A stretch of 47,136 bases of DNA. Origin: Deltaproteobacteria bacterium. GTDB taxonomy: Bacteria; Desulfobacterota; B13-G15; RBG-16-54-18. This document shows, piece by piece, positions 41,712-47,136 of the stretch. The first letter of the stretch is position 1, and every line of letters starts with the position of its first letter. Below the pieces are notes generated by a model. The model worked only from the letters and a program-made list of their open reading frames with translations. It ran no database searches and was not told the origin of the DNA. Location of the stretch: positions 1 through 47,136 of the forward strand of contig JAFGNJ010000011.1 in NCBI GenBank assembly GCA_016927065.1, in the 5' to 3' direction. Made by a program: the position numbers and the translations under genes.

Positions 41712-42146
41712 ATGAAGCATGCAGAAGAGGCAATCTCGACCTTTCGTGACGGGTTCTCGTGAGCACAAGCCGTGCTCTCCAGTTTTGGAGATCAGTTTGG
41801 CCTTGAGCGAGAATTGGCTCTTCGGGTTGCCGGGGCCTTCGGGGGCGGGATGGCGCGTATGGGGGAAACGTGCGGCGCCGTAACTGGTGCCTTGATGGTC
41901 ATCGGTTTGAAATACGGCAAGACAAAGGCCGGGGATGAGGGAGCCCGTGAAAAGACATATAAAATGGTGGGAGAGTTTGTCAAAAGGTTCAAATCTCGTC
42001 ATAGTTCTTTACTCTGTAGGGAATTGCTCGGCTATGACCTGAGTAATCCCGAGGAACGGACGGCAGCAAGCGAGAAGGGACTTTTTACCACCCTCTGCCC
42101 TCAATTTGTCAAGGATACAACAGAGATCCTTGAAGAGATGCTGTAA
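41712..42146 (+). CDS. C-GCAxxG-C-C family protein with in-frame TGA: probable selenoprotein
   Basis: A 144-residue frame from ATG 41712 (GAGGTGAT ribosome-binding site just upstream) is interrupted only by TGA at 41760-41762. The sequence reads EEAISTFRDGFS-TGA-AQAVLSSFGDQFGL, and family members have Cys at exactly that place (FxCAQAV). The other conserved cysteines follow: GGGMARMGETCGAVTGAL, LLCRELLGYDL and FTTLCPQFVKDTTEILEEML. Some members of this putative redox family are known to use selenocysteine there. A hairpin with a G-first loop lies 19 bases after the TGA. A standard reading would start at GTG 41772 and lose the first motif. A nonsense-mutated pseudogene is the alternative, but the remaining frame is intact. 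Confidence 0.8.
41763..41795 (+). promoter_or_regulatory. Candidate bacterial SECIS element
   Basis: Directly after the in-frame TGA, stem TCTCCA (41776-41781)/TGGAGA (41786-41791) closes a GTTT loop (41782-41785), with two more pairs after one mismatch. The loop begins with G and lies 19 bases after TGA, within the spacing I recall for bacterial SECIS elements (about 16-37). A second 6-bp hairpin, GAGCAC/GTGCTC (41761-41777), overlaps and would compete. Confidence 0.5.
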
Positions 42147-42271
42147 AAGCTGTCTTGCGCGAGACGCCATCTCCTGCCCTGATACTGATAAAAAGCTTCT
42201 GGGTACATAGGGAAAAGGGGTGACAATTAGAAGGCTACGATGGGGAGTAAGGAAACATTTGTGGATTTTTC

Positions 42272-42299
42272 TTGACTTTTTTATAAATATATGTGTAGT
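42272..42299 (+). promoter_or_regulatory. Candidate promoter of the trypsin-like protease gene
   Basis: TTGACT (42272-42277) is followed by a 16-base AT-rich spacer and TGTAGT (42294-42299), four of six matches to the -10 consensus. It lies about 70 bases before the start at 42370. The flanking 223-base gap has no gene. Confidence 0.35.
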
Positions 42300-42369
42300 T
42301 CTATCAGTCTTTCGGACAAATTTCACTAAATTTCACAACTAAATATATGTGAGGAAGGAGGTTTTTGTT

Positions 42370-43449
42370 ATGAAACATAGCAAAAAATGGTGTGTATTGG
42401 TCTGGTTTCTTGTTGTCGCCGTCTTTGTCCTTCCATTATCTGGAGGGGCGCAGTTCCTCTCGCCAGAAGAATTAAAAAAAATCAACGTGTGTCTTAGGAT
42501 GTCAGGCTTCGTTTTTCCTGGCGGAGTGGAAAACGGCGAAATTACCGGTGAGGGAACAAAGATTGTCCAAGCAGCATGGTGTGGCAGCGGATTCATCGTT
42601 CAGAGCGACGGAACGATCGTGACGAACTATCATGTCGCCCAAAGGGCCTTACAAGGTGTAGCTGTATTCGCTAACGGCGCTCGTTACGACATCCACCATA
42701 TCAAAGTATATGACCCTGTCAATGATCTCGCCGTGCTCAAGATCAGCGGGCAAAATGAATTTCCCACGGTCAGGCGCGGCGATTCCGATCGGGTGCAGGA
42801 ACTAGATGAGGTCCTTGCCGTTGGGAACCCCGAAGCGATGGGGCTTAATATGACAAAGGGACAAGTAAGCCAGATATTGAGGGATGACCGTGGTAATCCA
42901 TACCTCATACGGCACACTGCCCAAATAGCCCCGGGAAGCAGCGGAGGCGCACTCTATAAAGGAAAAAGCGTTATCGGTGTCAATGGATCTGTGCAGTTGT
43001 ATTCGATGTGGGGTACCCCAACGGGCTTCAACAACGCCATTCCCATCAACAAAGTGCAACGCTTACTACAAGCAGACCATAGTACCCCTCTGCTCCTCAC
43101 CAATGTCTTTAATCCCGATTTTGATTATTTAGTTAATAGCAATAAAATGGAGGAACAATTAGCTCGGAATGGGCAGGTCGGTAGACAAAATAACGAAGGC
43201 CCTGGTTTATATGCCATAGAGGGTCTTGTCCTTGATCCTCTTGAGGATTATGTATTTTATCTCGATGGCCAAGGCGGGGAGGATCTCGCGGTACTCCTTT
43301 TTGATAGAGCGAACCATATAATTGGAGCTGGGGTTGGCGGCCTACTTATTTTTTCAAGCGAGTATGGTCAGGAGGTTGCCGTCGGCGTCGCCAATTACAC
43401 CTCAAGAGCGCTCAATTTTGGGTTACATATTTATAAGATCCTATGGTAG
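42370..43449 (+). CDS. Exported trypsin-like serine protease
   Basis: A 359-residue protein from ATG 42370, preceded by AAGGAGG; a longer frame starts at 42349. The signal peptide (WCVLVWFLVVAVFVLPLSGG) is followed by a trypsin-like fold. His88 is in IVTNYHVAQR, Asp119 in DPVNDLAVLKI and Ser191 in QIAPGSSGGALY, so the triad is complete as in HtrA/DegP-type proteases. There is no PDZ domain. Instead the last 110 residues form a beta-rich region (EDYVFYLDGQGGEDLAVLLF, VAVGVANYTSRALNFGLHIY) like a pre-peptidase C-terminal domain. It probably acts in the periplasm or outside the cell. It is the first of several exported proteins encoded in a row. Confidence 0.85.
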   Translation: MKHSKKWCVLVWFLVVAVFVLPLSGGAQFLSPEELKKINVCLRMSGFVFPGGVENGEITGEGTKIVQAAWCGSGFIVQSDGTIVTNYHVAQRALQGVAVFANGARYDIHHIKVYDPVNDLAVLKISGQNEFPTVRRGDSDRVQELDEVLAVGNPEAMGLNMTKGQVSQILRDDRGNPYLIRHTAQIAPGSSGGALYKGKSVIGVNGSVQLYSMWGTPTGFNNAIPINKVQRLLQADHSTPLLLTNVFNPDFDYLVNSNKMEEQLARNGQVGRQNNEGPGLYAIEGLVLDPLEDYVFYLDGQGGEDLAVLLFDRANHIIGAGVGGLLIFSSEYGQEVAVGVANYTSRALNFGLHIYKILW

Positions 43450-43625
43450 TGGCCGATTGTAATGTTTGTGAATTCTCGTTCGGGAACTTTTTACAAACCT
43501 CCTTTGTCTAATGGCTTAGGGTAGCAAAAAAATAGCCATACGGAGGTGCTAAAATGAAGAAAAGATACGGGAGGTTAATGCAGTCAGGTTCGTTATATCA
43601 CTGCCGAACTGAAAGGAGAAAAAAG

Positions 43626-44402
43626 ATGAGCAATGCAAAAATAATTGGAGTCATTATTATGGTAGCTCTTTTCGCGGTATTCACGGCATCAGGGGCCTAT
43701 GCAGGGAAGAAATCGATCAATCCCGAAGACTTCAATCTAAGTAAGGCGAAGACGGATGTCGTCTTTGATTCAAGCGTGTTTCAATCGGGGATTACAAGTG
43801 ACAAGAGCATAGGTACCTTGGCCAAAGAGCAGTCAACCATCGGTACAAAGGCCACCGCCTATGGCTTTGCAGCCAAGTCAGAGGAGGCCAAGTTCTTCCT
43901 CATCGGCACACTCTATGCGGAGGCGCTGGCCTATCTGCGAAGCAACGATATTGACCTCGCTGCCGATCGGCTCAAGGCGATAGAGAAAAATTTTATCGAT
44001 CTCAATGTACCCAGCTCCCTCTACAACTACATCAGCAAGACGCGTAACCTGCTGGAGACCAAGCGCTACTCGGTAGAGGTAGTGGGTGAGTTCCTCTCGC
44101 TCTTCCAGCCGTTCTATGAAGACTACGCCAAGGGGAAGGGGGATGATTGGCTCACCCTCTTCAGGGCCGGCACATGGCTGGTGGATATGAGCCTGGCCGC
44201 TGCCGCTGGTGATACCAACCTGCTCAGGCAGAAGGCAAAACTCGATTATTTCACCACAGAGATGAAGCGGATGGATGCCCCCAAGGGGGCGCTGGATGCC
44301 CTTGCCGAGATCACCAAGATATCTGAGCAAAAAGAGATCGCTGAGAAAGACGCCAAGCAGGTCCTCAAGCTGGTGAAAAAAATCCAGACGGTCTTAGGCT
44401 AA
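43626..44402 (+). CDS. Exported protein of unknown function
   Basis: About 258 residues from ATG 43626. A signal peptide (IIGVIIMVALFAVFTASGAY) ends near AGKK. The mature part is alpha-helical, with LIGTLYAEALAYLRSNDIDL, AADRLKAIEKNFIDLNVPSS and a C-terminal lysine-rich helix. I do not recognise the family. Two starts are possible. AAGGAG lies ahead of 43626, but the frame continues up to ATG 43554, which has the stronger GGAGGTG. The 24 extra residues are basic and would precede the signal peptide, which is less usual. It lies between the protease and metalloprotease genes, so it may be an accessory to them. Confidence 0.7.
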   Translation: MSNAKIIGVIIMVALFAVFTASGAYAGKKSINPEDFNLSKAKTDVVFDSSVFQSGITSDKSIGTLAKEQSTIGTKATAYGFAAKSEEAKFFLIGTLYAEALAYLRSNDIDLAADRLKAIEKNFIDLNVPSSLYNYISKTRNLLETKRYSVEVVGEFLSLFQPFYEDYAKGKGDDWLTLFRAGTWLVDMSLAAAAGDTNLLRQKAKLDYFTTEMKRMDAPKGALDALAEITKISEQKEIAEKDAKQVLKLVKKIQTVLG

Positions 44403-44474
44403 GCGGGGTTTTTGTTTTGACATCGATTGTCACGTCAAAGCCTTCGCAGAGAAGTCGGGGAGAGGAGGAGTGCG

Positions 44475-46283
44475 ATGAAACGGCAGGTCAGATACGGCAT
44501 CATGGGGCTCGTTGCGGCCATCGCCCTACTGGCTGCCTTCCCCGCAGGAGCCCTTGACAACCCCAAGGAACGTATCGACTACTGGCTAAAGACTTATACT
44601 GAACTCAAGGATGACCCCCGCGTCAAGCAGGCCAACGAGGTCTTTGACCGTGTATTAAAGGCGGCGGGGAGTCGCCCGGGGGTCATCCCGAGGCTCCTCA
44701 TAGTCGACTACGATAAATGGGTTGCCTGCGCCATACGAGACGGCGGCATCGTCATCTCAAAGAAGGTGCTCGACATCTGTTATCAAAACCCCCAGCGGGG
44801 GGATGACCGATTGGCCTTTTTATTAGGGCATGAGATCGCCCACCAGCTCAAGGACGACTTCTGGCACCTGAGATTTTTCGAGGCGATCGATGCATCGCAA
44901 GACAAGTCCGGAGCAGGTAACAAGGTCTTGGAGGAGGTTCGGAACATCGCGGGCTCTACCGATAAGGTTCTGGCCAAAGAACTGGAGGCGGACGAGCACG
45001 GGATCATCTTTGCCTCTATGGCGGGGTTTAATATCAATGCCGTCATCACTGAAGACGATAAGGTTAATTTCTTTGAAGAGGTGCTCACAATCCTCGACCC
45101 TGCTCGCATCCCTGGGGTCCATAAGGATCCATCCCATCCGAGCCCGAAAGAGAGGGCCGTGGCGGTCAAGGCGCGCCTGAGGCAGGTCTTGGACAACGTG
45201 GAACTCTTTCACCTGGGGGTGTTGTTCTACCAGGCAGGTATGTATGAACAGGCGATCCTGGCGTTCAAGAAGTTCCTTACCTTTTTCCCCAGCCGAGAGG
45301 TATACCATAATATTGCTTCGTGCTACCACCAGCTCGCCTTGAGGTATTATCAGACCTGGAAGGGTGAGGAAAAGGCCGTACCGTTCAAACTATCCATGGC
45401 AATCGACCCCTCTACCCGCGCGAGCATGATAACCCTGAGGGGGGGTACGGGTACGGAGTCCGCCGATCTCTTTAAGAAGAATATTGAAAAGGCCATCGAA
45501 TGTTACGAAATGGCCATCTCCTTGGACCCCTCGTATTATCTCGCGTACAACAACCTTGGCTGTGCGCTCATTGTGCAGGATAGGGCATTTAAGGCCGTCA
45601 GCATGTTCCAAGACGCGCTCGAGATCAAACCCGATTGTGCAGAGGCCTTGAACAACCTCGGCGTGGCCTTTTACTATACTAAAAATTCAGGTGATGCCAA
45701 GGAAAGCCTTGCTAAAGCCCGCGAGCTGAACCCTACGTACAGCGCCCCACTCTTCAACCTGACTAAGATCGCCCAGGAAGAGAAAAACAGCGCCGAAGCA
45801 AAAAAATACGGCGAGGCCTATTTGGAGCTCGACTCGGCCAGCCCGTGGGCACATATGGTGCGGGAGACCCTCTCCCTGGAGGAAGGTAAACAGATGACCC
45901 TTGCAACCGCTGAAAAGGGTGCTGAGAAGGTCCTCGGTCTGGAAACCGCTGTCTACGATGACGATGTGCCCCAGGAATGGGGAAAGCCGGATACCAAAGA
46001 GCAGGCGCTCGAACAGGAGCCCTTTCGCATAAATACCTATGCCAACCGGGTCATGACCCTTTCGCAGGACGATGAGATCAAGCTCATCGTCACCCTCGAC
46101 GGCTTTAAGGGAAAGACCGCGAGAGGCATTGCCCTTGGCAGCCCTGAAAAGAACGTGATTGCCGCCTACGGCAGTCCTGCACAGGTCCTGGACATGACCC
46201 AGGGCGCCACGTGGGTCTACGGGGAGCACGGCATCGCCTTTCAATTTCGCAACGGGAAGGTCGTGTCCTGGCTGCTGTTTTAA
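44475..46283 (+). CDS. Exported M48-family metalloprotease with TPR repeats
   Basis: About 602 residues from ATG 44475 (GGAGGAG upstream; the frame itself opens at 44427). The signal peptide (IMGLVAAIALLAAFPAGALD) is followed by an M48 peptidase domain. The zinc motif HEIAHQ is near residue 119 in FLLGHEIAHQLKDDF, and the third ligand is in ELEADEHGIIFASMAG. Several TPRs follow (QAILAFKKFLTFFPSREVYH, YYLAYNNLGCALIVQDRAFK, CAEALNNLGVAFYYTKNSGD). A C-terminal domain (GIALGSPEKNVIAAYGSPAQ, WVYGEHGIAFQFRNGKVVSW) ends the protein. This resembles BepA/YfgC-type periplasmic proteases that tend outer-membrane assembly, but is longer. Confidence 0.88.
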   Translation: MKRQVRYGIMGLVAAIALLAAFPAGALDNPKERIDYWLKTYTELKDDPRVKQANEVFDRVLKAAGSRPGVIPRLLIVDYDKWVACAIRDGGIVISKKVLDICYQNPQRGDDRLAFLLGHEIAHQLKDDFWHLRFFEAIDASQDKSGAGNKVLEEVRNIAGSTDKVLAKELEADEHGIIFASMAGFNINAVITEDDKVNFFEEVLTILDPARIPGVHKDPSHPSPKERAVAVKARLRQVLDNVELFHLGVLFYQAGMYEQAILAFKKFLTFFPSREVYHNIASCYHQLALRYYQTWKGEEKAVPFKLSMAIDPSTRASMITLRGGTGTESADLFKKNIEKAIECYEMAISLDPSYYLAYNNLGCALIVQDRAFKAVSMFQDALEIKPDCAEALNNLGVAFYYTKNSGDAKESLAKARELNPTYSAPLFNLTKIAQEEKNSAEAKKYGEAYLELDSASPWAHMVRETLSLEEGKQMTLATAEKGAEKVLGLETAVYDDDVPQEWGKPDTKEQALEQEPFRINTYANRVMTLSQDDEIKLIVTLDGFKGKTARGIALGSPEKNVIAAYGSPAQVLDMTQGATWVYGEHGIAFQFRNGKVVSWLLF

Positions 46284-46335
46284 GGTGGGAAGAAAAGCTA
46301 CGTCCAAGATGGCGAATCCTATAAAGGGAGTAGAG

Positions 46336-46369
46336 GCAAAAGGCGGGGGGAAATCATCCCGCCTTTTGC
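46336..46369 (+). terminator. Intrinsic terminator after the M48 protease gene
   Basis: A perfect 12-bp stem, GCAAAAGGCGGG (46336-46347)/CCCGCCTTTTGC (46358-46369), has a ten-base loop. The A-rich left and T-rich right edges fit a bidirectional terminator. The rest of the 301-base gap to 46584 shows no gene. Confidence 0.7.
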
Positions 46370-46584
46370 TTCCGGGGATGTTTACAAGATTGACTGACAA
46401 AGGGGAACTTTTGGCTGGCTTTGATCGTCTTATTCGTTAAGGTGTATCTCGTTCGCGTTCATTCAGTTCCTGGCAAACTAATGTGATTGCGCCCTCTTTG
46501 CGCCTTGCTGATGATAAAGAGAATCGAGGATGACGTGAACGTGATGAAAAGAGACACATAGCGGTTTTTTTATAAAGGGGGAGT

Positions 46585-47136
46585 ATGAGAAAATACCTTA
46601 TATGGCTTTGTTTTGTTGCCTTGATCCTGCCGCAGGTGGTAGCTGGGCAAACTGCCCAGGAGAGCCAACTCGATGAGGCAAAGGCACTGATGGAACAGGC
46701 TGGCCAGCTCTACCAAGCCGGTAGATACGCCGAGGCAGAACCACTCATAAAGAGGGCGCTGGAGGTATATGAAAAAGCATACGGCAAGGACCATCCCTAT
46801 GTAGCAACAATCCTGCATAACCTGGCATTACTCTATAAAACCACTGGCCGCTATGCAGAGGCAGAGCCCCTGTACAAGAGGGCGCTGGAGATTGACGAGA
46901 AGGCATATGGCAAGGATCATCCTGATGTGGCAATGGGCCTGCATAACCTGGCAGAACTCTATAGAACCACTGGCCGCTATGCAGAGGCAGAGCCCCTGTA
47001 CAAGAGGGCGCTGGAGATAGGGGAGAAGACCCTCGGCAAGGATCATCCCGATGTGGCAACAGGCATGAATAATCTGGCATTACTTTATGTCGTCACCGGC
47101 CGCTATGCTGAGGCTGAACCGCTCTTGAAAAGGGCG
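46585..47136 (+). CDS. Exported TPR-repeat protein, cut by the window end
   Basis: An open frame from ATG 46585 (GGGGGAG upstream) runs to the last base without a stop, 184 codons so far. The signal peptide (YLIWLCFVALILPQVVAGQT) is followed by a helix and then 42-residue TPRs of kinesin-light-chain type, each with HNLALLYKTTGRYAEAEPLY and KRALEIDEKAYGKDHP or a close form. Such proteins act as protein-protein scaffolds in the periplasm or at the surface. The repeats are nearly identical at DNA level, suggesting recent expansion. The gene follows the terminator of the M48 gene and has its own leader. Confidence 0.85.
   Translation, partial: MRKYLIWLCFVALILPQVVAGQTAQESQLDEAKALMEQAGQLYQAGRYAEAEPLIKRALEVYEKAYGKDHPYVATILHNLALLYKTTGRYAEAEPLYKRALEIDEKAYGKDHPDVAMGLHNLAELYRTTGRYAEAEPLYKRALEIGEKTLGKDHPDVATGMNNLALLYVVTGRYAEAEPLLKRA
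46750..47136 (+). repeat. 126-bp tandem repeats encoding TPR units
   Basis: The AAGAGGGCGCTGGAG segment recurs at 46750, 46876 and 47002, with a diverged copy beginning at 47128, an exact 126-base period (42 codons). The second and third units share long identical stretches. The array continues beyond the window. Confidence 0.85.

Noticed and set aside
41555..41749. 64-codon + strand frame before the selenoprotein gene
   Set aside because: No motif, no ribosome-binding site, and it overlaps the better supported start at 41712.
46570..47080. Minus-strand open frames with Pro/Cys-rich repeats at the right edge
   Set aside because: They mirror the 126-base TPR repeats of the + strand gene and are shadows.
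46750..47136. CRISPR-like array
   Set aside because: The period is 126 bases, all of it in frame and coding for TPR units, with no repeat-spacer alternation.

Overview
This window looks like chromosomal DNA of a Gram-negative, probably anaerobic bacterium. Outer-membrane functions are represented by MlaE/F/D-type lipid transport, LolA and OmpA. A probable selenoprotein, two B12-type radical SAM enzymes and a CoA-dehydratase-activase-like protein point towards a Desulfobacterota-type (former Deltaproteobacteria) lineage. That placement is inference; no rRNA or tRNA gene is visible. The exopolysaccharide block (about 1.7-16.7 kb) is clearly more AT-rich than the rest, as is common for exchangeable sugar loci.

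Layout. (1) 1-1.6 kb: a decayed TPR gene cut by an IS1595-type insertion sequence whose transposase carries an in-frame stop. (2) 1.76-23.45 kb, + strand: a polysaccharide locus with a MurJ-like flippase, six methyltransferases (three with an N-terminal zinc ribbon), asparagine synthase, GT4 glycosyltransferases, an O-antigen ligase/polymerase, two radical SAM enzymes, a Wzz-like chain-length protein, GalE, a polyprenyl-phosphate sugar-1-P transferase and a GT39-like membrane glycosyltransferase. Relics lie inside it: a radical SAM 5' end plus a GT4 piece at 14.7-15.0 kb, and a metallo-hydrolase/VanZ chimera at 21.6-22.0 kb. (3) 34.3-23.5 kb, - strand: tightly overlapping genes resembling an aryl-polyene or type II PKS-like lipid locus. 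It has two complete ketosynthases, one ketosynthase-like protein lacking both catalytic histidines, a FabZ-like dehydratase, methyltransferases, LolA, a B12 radical SAM enzyme, an activase-like protein and two secreted paralogues. No ACP or ketoreductase is visible. (4) 34.5-39.3 kb, +: alanine racemase, MlaE-MlaF-MlaD and an exported protein with recurring W-P-L-[FY] motifs. (5) 39.5-47.1 kb, +: OmpA-family protein, a strongly structured intergenic region (candidate RNA), an FKBP-type isomerase, a reverse-strand uvrA 3' relic, a C-GCAxxG-C-C family protein with in-frame TGA at its first cysteine position, then exported proteins (trypsin-like protease, unknown protein, M48 metalloprotease with TPRs, and a TPR protein running off the end).

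How they fit together. Block 2 should build a sugar repeat unit on undecaprenyl phosphate, flip it, polymerise it and control its length. Block 3 probably makes a methylated polyketide- or fatty-acid-like lipid delivered to the outer membrane. Block 4 moves phospholipid across the envelope.

Most worth following up: the probable selenoprotein with a bSECIS-like hairpin (41.71-42.15 kb), the structured intergenic RNA candidate (40.24-40.61 kb), the incomplete PKS-like lipid cluster with a chain-length-factor-like subunit, and the W-P-L repeat protein linked to the Mla genes.
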